39,638 nt of DNA from Rhizobium sp. (GTDB lineage Bacteria > Pseudomonadota > Alphaproteobacteria > Rhizobiales > Rhizobiaceae), in NCBI GenBank assembly GCA_028290545.1, contig JAQGJP010000079.1, positions 1-39,638 of the forward strand. The letters run 5' to 3'. Below are positions 27,601-35,233 of the stretch, in pieces. Each line of letters opens with the position of its first letter. The first letter of the stretch is position 1. The notes under the pieces were generated by a model. The model ran no database searches. It saw only the letters and a list, made by a program, of their open reading frames with translations, and was not told the DNA's origin. Position numbers and translations under genes: made by a program.

Positions 27601-29061
27601 ATTGAAGTCTGCAGTAGCGGTGTCGGTCGAACGCGTGAAGGCACCAGAGATCTTGCCGCCGAGCCTCGCACTTTCAAGTTCGGCCTGTGCGAGCGTGATG
27701 ACATCGCCGGCAATATCGAGATTGCCTTTGAGCTTCACAGGCCCCTGAACCACTTTTGCAATATTGGCGTTTGCAAACGCAAGCGTGTCAACGCCGAGGT
27801 CGTAGGCCAATGTTCCTGTCTTGTCAGCGAGGTTCAGGTTGCTCGAATTCGCTGTCAGCGCCACGTTGCCGGCCTGCATGTCCGTTGTCGAAAGATTGGC
27901 CAGCACGGCGCTGATGTCGATCGTCGCCGAACGAAATGCGCCGCTGAAGGTCACATTGGCTTTGCTGATGTCTGCCTTGACTGCACCGGAAGCCAGCGGC
28001 CATTCGAAATGAACGACGTCCCCAGCCGGCCGCAGGTCACCGGTCAGTGTCGCCTTACCGTTTGGATCAAGCTGGCCGTTGGCAAACAGCGTCAGGCTGT
28101 CATTGGTGATCGAACTGGTGCGAATATCCACGAGGCCCGTCTCGGAAAACCGTGCATCGACATCGACCTTGGTTTCGCCCGAGAACAGCGATCTCAGTTC
28201 CGCCGGCATGAATTCGGATATTTCGCCTCCGCCATTCAGCGCGATCTGATGAATTCCCGCCGCTGCTTTCTTGTAGCTGCCGGCCAGCAGCAGCACATCC
28301 CTGCCATCGACGCGACCGCTGATCGATCCCTTCCAGTCGTCGAGCCGACCGTCGCCCTTGACCGCGACTTCCACCGGCGGCATGCCGGGCAGCGTCAGGA
28401 GCCGCGCCAGCAATCCGCCCTGCGGCTCGCTGATCGAGCCATCCAGCGTCAGCGTACGGGCATTGACGCTATAGGCGAGGCTCGCCTTGGCGGTGGCATT
28501 CACCCTGTCTTTCTCCACCACATTCAGTTCCGCAGCGATGCGGTCCGATACGGCCTGCGCGGAGCCATTGATCGACAATACGGTGTCGCGCCTCGCTATC
28601 GCCTTGCCGAGCGCAACCAGCGGCAAGTCGAAACTGTCGATCTTGACCTCGACCGGAAGTGAGAAGGATGAGTCCGAGGGCGACGTTTCGATCGTCTTGA
28701 CCGGCGTGCGATCCACGGTGACTTTCGCTGCTGCAATCCGGTCGGCGTGGAAGCGCCATTTCAGCAGTTCCGAGGGTGTCCAGAAGACGTCCAGGTGTTC
28801 GACTTCGGCAAATCTCCCTCTGGTATCGGCGAGCGTCATGCGATCGAGATGGAAGCGTCCCTCGAGCAGCCCGCTGGCGCCTTCGAGCGAGATCCGCATA
28901 TCGGACGTAGAAATCTGATCGGCAATGCGATCGGCGAGAAACTGGTTGCCGGATGCTGTGAAGCCCAGATAGCCGATCATGCTCACCAGCAGCAGCAGGA
29001 TCAGCAGGATCGTGCCGAAAAAGCTGCGCAGAAAACGGCCGACGTAATGAAGTGCGCCCAT
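21598..29061 (-). CDS. tamB: Giant TamB translocation/assembly module protein
   Basis: Inner-membrane-anchored periplasmic bridge protein that, with TamA, moves outer-membrane proteins or phospholipids across the periplasm. Residues 12-36 form the single membrane anchor. The long middle is repetitive beta-sheet sequence expected to fold as a hydrophobic groove. The end is the conserved TamB C-terminal domain (formerly DUF490), from about 2100, with DFTQGTITFGGDMMPALNL, YLPQDEVMALLIFGR and a final FFEKEY. At about 2,487 residues it is nearly twice E. coli TamB (1,259). The excess comes from eight 93-residue and three approx 220-residue repeats between residues 620 and 2025. ATG 29061 (ribosome site GAGGG) is preferred to GTG 29067; tamA ends at 29070, so translation is coupled. 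Confidence 0.94.
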   Translation of the reverse strand: MGALHYVGRFLRSFFGTILLILLLLVSMIGYLGFTASGNQFLADRIADQISTSDMRISLEGASGLLEGRFHLDRMTLADTRGRFAEVEHLDVFWTPSELLKWRFHADRIAAAKVTVDRTPVKTIETSPSDSSFSLPVEVKIDSFDLPLVALGKAIARRDTVLSINGSAQAVSDRIAAELNVVEKDRVNATAKASLAYSVNARTLTLDGSISEPQGGLLARLLTLPGMPPVEVAVKGDGRLDDWKGSISGRVDGRDVLLLAGSYKKAAAGIHQIALNGGGEISEFMPAELRSLFSGETKVDVDARFSETGLVDIRTSSITNDSLTLFANGQLDPNGKATLTGDLRPAGDVVHFEWPLASGAVKADISKANVTFSGAFRSATIDISAVLANLSTTDMQAGNVALTANSSNLNLADKTGTLAYDLGVDTLAFANANIAKVVQGPVKLKGNLDIAGDVITLAQAELESARLGGKISGAFTRSTDTATADFNLFLLPRGLLPPDIESKIKGTLGLSGQLTATLPSQIAVRNLKLTSNLLTAVGSARFDGSTIKADLAGDVIDLAAMEDNAVGQAHFTLDASGPLARPDISAQITSAEAGFAGKTLRDIDLKFDSALDLSKPGGRLTAAATYQGEPIKAEVVAVFDAGRVAISALRADIGRNTISGALDLNAEFLPSGRFSFDFPEIAQLAKLAGQTAEGALNGTIDVAASSGRITGTVTATGPRLNTSGVEITNPTAKIEIADLLKQQLSAKVTADAIAIGTNHLDQVVLDAALESGQIPFDLKSRFDDEPLTAKGRIEPRDQGLTIKLASFAAAPRQFHLRLDQPTEIEIHDGVARLDNLTIVADGGKAILNGTAGKTLSLTTAVTDLPLSLANAFVDKLDATGDISANATITGEAASPNIQFDANIDNLATSQTRAAKLPDVSFTAKGLFVDNNSLSFDVTGNLRDQLVKATAQVKLDNGAVSISSFKADIGKASVSGTLALDRQSRPSGKIAFDIPDAGTLASIIGQKAEGALKGTVDLASAPDRIGAKVNATGSLRGQPVAAFVDAILDNGAVSLPSLKVDIGRNTLSGAVTLDKQFMPSGRIGFDFPDIALFAAMAGQTAEGALKGTVDITSDGGRIDAKIAATGEVRGKAIEIAAEAISDKGAISLPSLKATIGPNTLSGAVTLDSRFMPSGRITFDLPDVALLAAMAGQKAEGSVKGTADIASNGGKVDASVVATGKIRGQTIDVQTRVVAEDGVISVPSLKADIGANTITGGISLDRGFMPSGQFSFDFPDIGLLASFAGQQAEGALKGTAALQSTGGKIAGRISASGDMLSIAGARIVKPNIDLTISDLAAGRISGRVTAGQIAHGVNHLDLLALNIELVERQTRFDLSSQLDGAPLKAQGMVAQQPEDLRLTLSSFSASPRNIPVKLARPADILIRGGSAVLTDFAINAGDGTITVNGTAGKTLDLTAKLAELPLSLANVFSPELDAAGTISADIKITGEATAPIVTFDSQLRKVATRQTQGAELPDLDVTAKGRFDNNVLSIDAASSVRDQPVKAVAEIKLDNGKVAVPSFKADIGKSSFSGAVAFDPQFQPFGKITFDIPDANALAAIVGQKAEGALKGTADITSAGGKLNAKVDATGTIRKQPIMALADVSLINGAVSLLSLKLDVGRNTVSGAINLDRQFMPSGKIAFDFPDVALLAAMAGQKAEGAVKGTAEITADTGKIAAKVAATGRIRGQAIDVLVEGVQQNGAISLPSLKLDVGKNTLSGAITLDQRFMPTGKVTFDFPDIALLGAFAGQKAEGAITGSADIQSSDGKISGAISATGTRVNAFGAEIVKPVVDLKIADLTTGQISGSITADRIASGANVLSKLALDFDRAGNKTAFDLKGQYDAAPLTAKGAIEQQTDGIVISLASLSARPKSIPLKLDKPTEIRIKDGSVALADLSISAGNGSIVVTGAAGNKLDLTAKITALPANLANSFASNLGATGTVSANITVKGDSATPVVTFDTSWQNAAIGQSRDAGLSSFSVTAKGQLAKNVLSINADAKSGDGLSLNASGTVGVTGNNALAVKISGQLPFNALAAKLAMQGIDLKGNAQFDVTVSGTAANPSMTGRINTSGATLTVIRQNLTINSLAATVNLDGKQARIASFSGKLAGGGTVNISGTIGITPNQGFPADIKIALKNAVYTDGKVVAAKLSGDLGISGSLVGSPVLNGKIRLARADITIPQKLPGTLAQLKVKHRNAPRDVIVQSREIKENRPGKRSGKGAGGITLDLRISAPRQIFVRGRGLDAELGGDVTVTGTSNAPNVAGGFKMLRGRLSIIGRRLDFTQGTITFGGDMMPALNLVASSTVEATTVNVTVSGLANNPAVAFTSSPYLPQDEVMALLIFGRSSADLSPVQIAQLADAVATLAGGQSNSLFNKLRQGLGVDDLDVGTDENGKSNVSVGKYLNKRTYLQFQQGVDNSTSKAIINLDIGKGVKLRGEAGTDNSTAGGIFFEKEY
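22990..27210 (-). repeat. Nested coding repeats in tamB (8 x 93 aa, 3 x approx 220 aa)
   Basis: The short module A contains DIGxNTLSGA, MPSGxIxFDFPDIALLAAMAGQ and KAEGALKGT. Its AEG codons begin at 26983, 26038, 25759, 25480, 25201, 24259, 23980 and 23701. Steps are 945, 279, 279, 279, 942, 279 and 279 bases: 93 codons exactly, or 314-315 where the longer module B intervenes. Module B contains LPLSLAN and GTISADIKITGEA-like strings and occurs three times, near 26270-26950, 24490-25165 and 23000-23665. Order from the N-terminus is A-B, A4-B, A3-B. Copies look roughly three-quarters identical by eye at DNA level, so duplication is not very recent. Confidence 0.92.
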
Positions 29062-29069
29062 CGTCACCC

Positions 29070-30968
29070 TCAGAACGACTGGCCGATGCCGGCATAGATG
29101 CCGAAACGGCTGCCGTCATCATAGCGGTTGAGGGGAACAGCAAAATCGAGCCGGATCGGACCGAACGGCGTGGCATAACGGATGCCGATCCCCAGGCCGG
29201 CGCGCAAATCGCTGAAATCGGGATAAAGCTGGCGGCCGACCGTCCCGACATCGAGGAACGGCACGACGCCGAATTTATCGGTAACCTTCACACGTGCTTC
29301 GAACGAAGTCAGCATGTAGGATCTGCCGCCCAACGCGTCGCCATCATCGTTGCGCGGTGAAATTTCCTGATAGCCGAAACCTCGGACGGAGCCCCCGCCG
29401 CCGGCGTAAAAGCGACGCACTGCCGGGATTTCCGAGATGTCCCCGACGCCGAGCAGCGTACCCATCGAGAACTTGCCTGCGAACACGACATCGTCTTCCT
29501 GCCCGAAGGGATAATAGCCGGAAACCGATCCCTCGAAGGATGAGAATGGCAGGCCGTCGTTGATCTCATAGCTTGGCTGCGCCTTGAGATTGAACTTGTA
29601 GCCGGTGGTCGGGTCAAGCGGTTCGTCGCTCGCATCGCGCAACCAGCTGACCGGCGTCGAGGCGATCAGATATTGGCCCGTCCCGAACACATCCTCGGTC
29701 TCATTCCAAGTCACGTCGAAACCGCCGGTCACCGTGTCGATCCGGCTGAGATCGAAGGCGACATTGGCAAAGGCCGAAAGCGTTTTGGCGCGATAGCTGT
29801 CAGGCTGCACCTGAGAGGCGATCACGCCGGTATTGAATGTGGTGATCTGGCTGAAGGCGGCGGGCTTGGAAAACAGCACGGAGAAATTATAGTCCAGCTC
29901 GCGGTAGTCGAAACTGCCGCCGATCCGGGATACCGAGCCGCTGATCTTGATGGATTCAGCACCGCCAAACAGGTTGCGATGGCCCCAGTAGCCCTGTACG
30001 CCGAGGCCGTCGATCGAGGAGAACTGCACGCCGCCGCCGAAATAGCGCTGCTTGCCGTCGGAAAGCTGGATTGCCATCGGCAGCTTGCCTGTTTTGTCCA
30101 GACGGTCGCTCTTGGTGATGTTAATCGAGGAAAACACACCGAGCTTTCGCAGGCGTTCGGATGCGTCCTTGACATCCTGTGGCGAGTACCGCTGCCCCTT
30201 GTTCAGCCTCGACCAGTCACGGATGAAATCTTCCTTGACGGTTTTCGAACCGACGATTTTGACATCGCCGATATCGGCAACCGGACCGCCCTCGGCGCCG
30301 ATCGTCAGCGTGACGGTGTTATCGTCGTGATTGGCGATCAGCTCGCGCTGGGTAAGCTTGGCGAGAGGCCGGCCCTCGGCCTCGAGATCCTCGACCATCT
30401 TGCCCGCAGCAAGCACGACAACGTTCGATCTGGCTTCGGAGCCTGGGGCGAGTCCATAGTCGTCCGGATTGAATTTGGCCGCGTCACCGGTAAGATTGAC
30501 CGTCTTGACAGTGAAAACGGGGCCTGGATCGACGGTGACTGTCACGGGCACCGGCCGGTCATGCGGGAACATCGGCACGGCCGGCAACTGGTCGATCTCG
30601 GTGCCGGCGACCTCGACCGTGACAACAGCGCCGTAGCGTGCCTGCTCATAGAGTGCCGCGAGAAGCCGCTCGCGATCGTCGCGCGCCTTGATCACCAGGC
30701 CGAGATCGCCGGAGACCGGATTTTTCTGATCGGTATAGAGAGCGGAGGCTTCCTGCAACGTTCCGGTGAGATCGTCGTCGGCGCCAGCGGAGAATTTCAG
30801 GGAATATGCGACGGGATCGCTGACGGGCGTCTCTTCCTCGCCCTCGAAGAATTTCATCCCGAAGATTTCGAACGCCTGTGCATCGGTCGGCAAAACGGTC
30901 GCCACCCCCAGAAAGGTAAACGCGGCAAAGACAGTCGAGGCCCGAATATGTGCCTTTAATCTACGCAT
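29070..30968 (-). CDS. tamA: TamA outer-membrane protein (BamA/Omp85 family)
   Basis: A 632-residue outer-membrane 16-strand barrel of the Omp85 superfamily with N-terminal periplasmic POTRA domains (about 60-300). The signal peptide runs to about residue 32 (TDAQA, then FEIFG). The barrel carries the conserved lid motif GGGGSVRGFGYQ and ends in phenylalanine (GIGQSF), the outer-membrane sorting signal. E. coli TamA has 577 residues; this one has extra sequence after the signal. Its stop lies two bases from the first possible start of tamB. It is divergent from gatB. Confidence 0.95.
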   Translation of the reverse strand: MRRLKAHIRASTVFAAFTFLGVATVLPTDAQAFEIFGMKFFEGEEETPVSDPVAYSLKFSAGADDDLTGTLQEASALYTDQKNPVSGDLGLVIKARDDRERLLAALYEQARYGAVVTVEVAGTEIDQLPAVPMFPHDRPVPVTVTVDPGPVFTVKTVNLTGDAAKFNPDDYGLAPGSEARSNVVVLAAGKMVEDLEAEGRPLAKLTQRELIANHDDNTVTLTIGAEGGPVADIGDVKIVGSKTVKEDFIRDWSRLNKGQRYSPQDVKDASERLRKLGVFSSINITKSDRLDKTGKLPMAIQLSDGKQRYFGGGVQFSSIDGLGVQGYWGHRNLFGGAESIKISGSVSRIGGSFDYRELDYNFSVLFSKPAAFSQITTFNTGVIASQVQPDSYRAKTLSAFANVAFDLSRIDTVTGGFDVTWNETEDVFGTGQYLIASTPVSWLRDASDEPLDPTTGYKFNLKAQPSYEINDGLPFSSFEGSVSGYYPFGQEDDVVFAGKFSMGTLLGVGDISEIPAVRRFYAGGGGSVRGFGYQEISPRNDDGDALGGRSYMLTSFEARVKVTDKFGVVPFLDVGTVGRQLYPDFSDLRAGLGIGIRYATPFGPIRLDFAVPLNRYDDGSRFGIYAGIGQSF

Positions 30969-30991
30969 GGCCTCGATATTCTATTCCCTTG

Positions 30992-31021
30992 ATCATAAAC
31001 GCTAACAGAAAGAAAACGCAA
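30992..31021 (-). promoter_or_regulatory. Candidate promoter for tamA-tamB
   Basis: Minus strand: TTGCGT, an 18-base spacer and TATGAT (five of six consensus bases), giving an expected start about 17 bases before the tamA ATG. The gatB side of this 208-base divergent region has no equally good element. Confidence 0.45.
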
Positions 31022-31176
31022 TTAGAACCCCATATTAGCGTTCACACAGGGAGTGAATATCGCCTACCTAACGCATGGAACGCGATTCAGTTGCCTGTCT
31101 GTTGAAAAGCTTGCCTCACCGCGCCAATTGCTCTACCGGAGGAATTGAACGCTTTGCATGCAAGAAGGCCCGAGAG

Positions 31177-32679
31177 ATGAGCTTAGTCGATGTCCGTACA
31201 CCCGATCCGAAACGCTTCATAGCCGGCGCCACCGGCGATTGGGAAGTGATCATCGGTCTGGAAGTCCATGCCCAGGTGACCAGCCGATCCAAGCTGTTCT
31301 CAGGTGCATCGACCGAGTTCGGCCGGCCGCAGAACTCCAACGTGTCGCTTGTCGATGCCGCCATGCCCGGGATGTTGCCGGTCATCAACGAGGAGTGCGT
31401 CAAGCAGGCCGTGCGCACCGGCCTCGGCCTCAAGGCGCAGATCAACCATCGTTCGGTGTTCGATCGCAAAAACTATTTCTATCCCGACCTGCCGCAGGGC
31501 TATCAGATATCGCAGTTCAAGGATCCGATCGTCGGTGAGGGCAAGATCACGATCTCGATCGGTCCGGATCGCCAGGGCCAGTTCGAGGATGTCGAGATCG
31601 GCATCGAGCGGTTGCATCTGGAACAGGATGCCGGCAAGTCAATGCACGACCAGCATCCGACCATGTCCTATGTCGATCTCAACCGGTCAGGCGTGGCGCT
31701 GATGGAGATCGTCTCCAAACCCGACATGCGGTCGGCGGACGAGGCCAAGGCCTATGTGACGAAGCTCAGGACCATTGTCCGCTACCTCGGTACCTGCGAC
31801 GGCAACATGGACGAAGGTTCGATGCGCGCCGATGTCAACGTGTCCGTCCGCAAGCCCGGTGGCGAGTTCGGCACGCGCTGCGAGATCAAGAACGTCAATT
31901 CGATCCGGTTCGTCGGTCAGGCGATCGAATATGAAGCCCGGCGGCAGATCGCCATTCTGGAAGAGGGCGGTTCGATCGACCAGGAGACACGTCTGTTCGA
32001 TGCGAACAAGGGCGAAACCCGCTCGATGCGCTCCAAGGAAGATGCGCATGACTATCGCTATTTCCCGGATCCGGACCTGTTGCCGCTGGAATTCGACAAT
32101 GAATTCGTCGGCAAGCTGCTGGCGGAACTGCCGGAACTGCCCGACGACAAGAAGGTACGTCTCGTCAAGGATGTCGGCCTGACGATCTACGATGCGTCCG
32201 TGCTGGTGTCCGAAAAGGCGATCGCCGACTATTTCGAAAAACTGGCCGCCGGCCGCGATGGCAAGATTGCCGCCAACTGGGTGATCAACGACTTGCTGGG
32301 CGCGCTGAACAAGGCCGGCAAGGACATCGAGGAGACGCCGGTGAGCCCGGCGCAGCTCGGTAGTATCCTCGACATGATCAGCGACGGCACGATTTCCGGC
32401 AAGATCGCCAAGGATCTGTTCGAGATAATCTGGGCAGAGGGCGGCGATCCCAGGGAGGTCGTGGAAGCCCGCGGCATGAAACAGGTGACGGACACCGGTG
32501 CGATCGAGAAGGCCGTGGACGAGATCATCGCCGCCAACCCCGATCAGGTCGAGAAGGCCAAGGCCAAGCCCTCGCTTGCCGGCTGGTTTGTTGGACAGGT
32601 CATGAAGTCGACCGGCGGCAAGGCCAACCCGCAGGCGGTGCAGGCCCTGGTCAAGGCCAAGCTCGGACTGGAAGATTGA
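31177..32679 (+). CDS. gatB: Asp/Glu-tRNA amidotransferase subunit B
   Basis: The 500-residue kinase/tRNA-binding subunit of GatCAB; it phosphorylates the misacylated glutamate or aspartate and uses ammonia tunnelled from GatA. Family landmarks: [67 protein letters not shown], and the C-terminal YqeY-like tail ending [12 protein letters not shown]. The frame is open 34 codons upstream, but family sequence starts after [14 protein letters not shown], so ATG 31177 is used. It is separate from gatC-gatA and divergent from tamA. Confidence 0.97.
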   Translation: MSLVDVRTPDPKRFIAGATGDWEVIIGLEVHAQVTSRSKLFSGASTEFGRPQNSNVSLVDAAMPGMLPVINEECVKQAVRTGLGLKAQINHRSVFDRKNYFYPDLPQGYQISQFKDPIVGEGKITISIGPDRQGQFEDVEIGIERLHLEQDAGKSMHDQHPTMSYVDLNRSGVALMEIVSKPDMRSADEAKAYVTKLRTIVRYLGTCDGNMDEGSMRADVNVSVRKPGGEFGTRCEIKNVNSIRFVGQAIEYEARRQIAILEEGGSIDQETRLFDANKGETRSMRSKEDAHDYRYFPDPDLLPLEFDNEFVGKLLAELPELPDDKKVRLVKDVGLTIYDASVLVSEKAIADYFEKLAAGRDGKIAANWVINDLLGALNKAGKDIEETPVSPAQLGSILDMISDGTISGKIAKDLFEIIWAEGGDPREVVEARGMKQVTDTGAIEKAVDEIIAANPDQVEKAKAKPSLAGWFVGQVMKSTGGKANPQAVQALVKAKLGLED

Positions 32680-32681
32680 GC

Positions 32682-33182
32682 GTGTTCTTCATCCGCTCCG
32701 CCGGCCAGACCGATCTGTCCAAGGTTTCGGATCTGCTCGGCCGCAGCTGGCATGCAGCCTATGACGCGATCTACGGCACGGAAAAAGTGGCGGAACTGAC
32801 GGCCTCATGGCATTCCGTTGCCGTGCTCAAGACGCAACTTGCGCGCCCCGATTCGGAATTCGTCGTTGCCGATGACGGCAAGCGCATCGGCGGCATGGCT
32901 TATGCCGCCGCCGATAAGGACGAAGGGGATGCAGCCATTCTGCACCAGCTCTATGTCGAACCGGAGCTTTTCGGGCAAGGCATCGGCCGCGACCTGTTCG
33001 CGGAGGTCGAGACCTGTTTCCCATCTGCCAAGCGCATGCGGGTCGAGGTCGAACCGAAGAATGAAGGCGCTATCCGCTTCTACAAGGGGCTGGGGTTTGC
33101 GGAAGTCGGCTGGACGAAGAATTGCGGACAGTCCACGTCCGGGATCGAGGCGATGATCCTTGAGAAGAAACTTTCGTTCTGA
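32682..33182 (+). CDS. GNAT-family N-acetyltransferase (after gatB)
   Basis: A 166-residue acetyltransferase with motif A LYVEPELFGQGIGRDLF and the C-terminal NEGAIRFYKGLGFAEVG, both standard GNAT blocks. Substrate unknown. The start is uncertain: GTG at 32682, with GGAAG in the gatB end as ribosome site, or TTG at 32676 overlapping the gatB stop. Either way it is translationally linked to gatB. Its stop directly abuts the stop of the convergent SIS-domain gene, with no bases between. Confidence 0.87.
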   Translation: MFFIRSAGQTDLSKVSDLLGRSWHAAYDAIYGTEKVAELTASWHSVAVLKTQLARPDSEFVVADDGKRIGGMAYAAADKDEGDAAILHQLYVEPELFGQGIGRDLFAEVETCFPSAKRMRVEVEPKNEGAIRFYKGLGFAEVGWTKNCGQSTSGIEAMILEKKLSF

Positions 33183-33749
33183 TCACTCCAGGTTGGTATG
33201 GCGAGCGCGCATGGATTCGGGGGATTCGCCTATCCGGTCGCGCAACATGATTACCAGTATTTCATAGAACAGGAATTGCGCGCCTTCATAAAGGCTGCCC
33301 ATCGGCAGGAACGACGTCGGCCCGCTGGTGTCCCGTGCCATGGTCTGGGCCGGAATGATGAAGGTGAAATCGGATGACAGCGTCACCGGCGATCCCGGTT
33401 CGGCCGTGAAGCAGGCCGTCTTCGCACCGTCCCTGCGCGCCTGTCCGAGCAAAGCCTGAACCGTCGATATGTTGCCGGGGCCGGCACTGACCAACAGCAG
33501 ATCGCCGGGGCCGACAGGCGGCGTGGTCATGTCGGCGACCATGTGGACATCGAGCCCCATGTGATAGAGCCGCATGCAGAGCGCCCGCATCATCAGACCC
33601 TCACGGCCTCCGCCATAGAGACAGATGCGCTTCGACGTCGCAAGGATTTCGATGAGTTCCACGACTTCGGTTTCATCGATCTTGTCGAGGCACGCGCCAA
33701 GTTCCGACAGCGCCTTGGCGCCCATCTGTGCGACTGATTCCATTTTCAT
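33183..33749 (-). CDS. SIS-domain protein, 6-phospho-3-hexuloisomerase-like
   Basis: A 188-residue sugar-phosphate isomerase-fold protein. The SIS core covers about 30-165: RICLYGGGREGLMMRALCMRL, LLLVSAGPGNISTVQALLG and the late SLYEGAQFLFYEILVIML. Length and motif order match the HxlB-like branch, which isomerises 3-hexulose 6-phosphate, but no HxlA partner is present, so the substrate is open. GTG at 33752 or ATG at 33743 are alternative starts. Convergent with the GNAT gene. Confidence 0.8.
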   Translation of the reverse strand: MKMESVAQMGAKALSELGACLDKIDETEVVELIEILATSKRICLYGGGREGLMMRALCMRLYHMGLDVHMVADMTTPPVGPGDLLLVSAGPGNISTVQALLGQARRDGAKTACFTAEPGSPVTLSSDFTFIIPAQTMARDTSGPTSFLPMGSLYEGAQFLFYEILVIMLRDRIGESPESMRARHTNLE

Positions 33750-34041
33750 CACTCAATTCTCAAGTTGGGGTTTGCCGGCCAGCCATCGGCGGATGCCGAC
33801 AGGGGCATGTACAGGAAAGGCACGATTGCAAACAGAATGCGCAGGAAGCGGTGCGCGATGGTCCCACCGGCAATGATTTTCGGTTGCGGCAACATGGTCG
33901 GGTTGAACCGTGAAAGCAAGTGCGAAAGGCCTGGTTTTCGCTGAAACTTCTCTGGACAATCATGGCCGCAGGCGGCATAAGCGGAGGATCAAATGCCGCG
34001 CATGTTCAGGCGCGCACCGCATCGTTCGAGGCTGTTGCGAT

Positions 34042-34437
34042 ATGAAATTTTTCCTGCAGTTGTTCACCTGGTGGAACGGCCAGACCATTGGCACCCGTTT
34101 CTTCACATGGCGCTTCGGCAAGCGCGTCGGAGAAGACGAGTTCGGCAATATATATTATGAGGGCGGCATGACGTCCTATGGACTGCCGCGTCGCTGGGTT
34201 GTCTATAACGGTTATGCCGATGCCAGCGCCATTCCCCCGGGGTGGCACGGCTGGATGCATCACCGCACGAATGTCCCGCCGACCAAAGAAGATTACAAGG
34301 CGCGCGACTGGCAAATTGGCCATAAAGCCAACCTCACGGGCACCGCCTTCGCCTATCGTCCGAAAGGTTCGCTGGCAACGGGCGGCGAACGTCCGCGCGT
34401 GACCGGCGACTACGATGCCTGGACGCCGCGCGGCTGA
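34042..34437 (+). CDS. NDUFA12 family NADH:ubiquinone oxidoreductase subunit
   Basis: A 131-residue homologue of the mitochondrial complex I accessory subunit B17.2/NDUFA12, an alphaproteobacterial hallmark. Key stretch: GTRFFTWRFGKRVGEDEFGN, then NIYYE, RRWVVYNG, IPPGWHGWMHH and the C-terminal YDAWTP. It is peripheral to the matrix-like arm of complex I at the inner membrane. The frame extends 44 codons upstream without family similarity; ATG 34042 follows GAGG. The main nuo operon is not in the window. Confidence 0.93.
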   Translation: MKFFLQLFTWWNGQTIGTRFFTWRFGKRVGEDEFGNIYYEGGMTSYGLPRRWVVYNGYADASAIPPGWHGWMHHRTNVPPTKEDYKARDWQIGHKANLTGTAFAYRPKGSLATGGERPRVTGDYDAWTPRG

Positions 34438-34444
34438 TCTCTTT

Positions 34445-34480
34445 TTCCGGCCATAATTCAGCATTACCGAATGGCCGGAA
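34445..34480. repeat. Intergenic hairpin between NDUFA12 and DUF2155 genes
   Basis: TTCCGGCCAT and ATGGCCGGAA form a perfect 10-base stem with a 16-base loop. There is no downstream T-tract. It stands in the 69-base gap between two same-strand genes, so it may protect the upstream mRNA end or moderate read-through. Confidence 0.5.
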
Positions 34481-34506
34481 GGCGGAATCAGCCGGCGGAT
34501 GAATTG

Positions 34507-35073
34507 ATGAAGTCAGCAAGAGCGAACAGGACGGCAGCGGCGTATGCGATGGCAGTCGCTGCCTTGGGCATTCTGTTTCTGCCTGGGGTCGCCTCCGCGG
34601 CAAAGATCAAGAATGCCGTCGCGGTGTTCTCTGGTCTGGACAAGATCACCGGCCGGACGACAGCCTTTGATGTGTATATCGATGAAACGGTTCAGTTCGG
34701 CGCCTTGCAGGTGACTCCGAAGGTTTGCTACAGCCGCGATGAGACCGAGGCACAAAAGATCGACGGCTTTATCGAAGTCGATGAGATCACGCTCGACCGC
34801 AAGATACGCCGGATCTTCACCGGCTGGATGTTCGCCGCGTCTCCCGGCCTGAATGCCGTCGATCATCCCATCTATGACGTCTGGCTGACGGGCTGCAAGC
34901 AGTCGTCCGACGTTCCGGCGCCAAACGAAACCAAGACTTCGACGGATACGACTTCACAGCCACTCTCCGACGTCAAGCCTGTCGTCGAAACCAAGCCGGA
35001 CATCAAAGCCAAGGCTGATACGGTTGTTACGCCTCAGATCGACCCGAACGCCGATATCGGTTTAGATAACTAA
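34507..35073 (+). CDS. DUF2155 domain-containing exported protein
   Basis: A 188-residue protein with a signal peptide (about residues 1-31, ending GVASA) and the DUF2155 domain (about 35-135: FSGLDKITGRTTAFDVYIDE, VTPKVCYSR, FTGWMFAASPGLNAVDHPIYDVWLTGC). DUF2155 proteins are found in alphaproteobacteria, often after the NDUFA12 gene as here; function unknown. The C-terminal 50 residues are a low-complexity Thr/Lys/Pro/Asp tail. ATG at 34507 gives the cleanest signal peptide; ATG 34471 adds 12 polar residues and lies in the upstream hairpin. A dispersed palindromic element starts right at its stop codon. Confidence 0.88.
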   Translation: MKSARANRTAAAYAMAVAALGILFLPGVASAAKIKNAVAVFSGLDKITGRTTAFDVYIDETVQFGALQVTPKVCYSRDETEAQKIDGFIEVDEITLDRKIRRIFTGWMFAASPGLNAVDHPIYDVWLTGCKQSSDVPAPNETKTSTDTTSQPLSDVKPVVETKPDIKAKADTVVTPQIDPNADIGLDN

Positions 35074-35227
35074 TACCAAGTCTCGACGATGACGCCCTAT
35101 TGCGTGGGACCGGGATCCGGCCGCCGGATGCGTCGCAATCCTCGACCGTAACCAAGGTTACGCTCTCCGGTATGCTCTTGCCCGGACGGTCGTTCCCGGT
35201 CCCACGCAAGAGGTCGAGATTTGGTAT
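35073..35227. repeat. Dispersed palindromic element, complete copy
   Basis: A 155-base element bounded by 15-base inverted ends, ATACCAAGTCTCGAC and GTCGAGATTTGGTAT, with one mismatch. Inside are a perfect 16-base inverted pair (35100-35115 with 35194-35209) and a small CGTAACC-AA-GGTTACG hairpin (35147-35162), so the whole can fold into one long stem. Two blocks reappear at 39454 and 39597-39638. It sits between the DUF2155 stop and the aat stop and may act as their terminator. It resembles the RIME-type intergenic mosaic elements of rhizobia. Confidence 0.8.
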
Positions 35228-35233
35228 AAAGCG

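Noticed and set aside
21598..29061. tamB repeats as an assembly collapse or duplication artefact
   Set aside because: Module copies differ at many positions, so they are distinct sequences and not the same reads placed repeatedly.
29673..30959. 428-codon open frame antisense to tamA
   Set aside because: Opposite a full-length Omp85 gene with signal peptide and VRGF motif; no support of its own.
33750..34041. Possible small RNA or tRNA gene in the SIS-NDUFA12 gap
   Set aside because: No cloverleaf, no strong hairpin with T-tract, and several overlapping open frames without ribosome sites.
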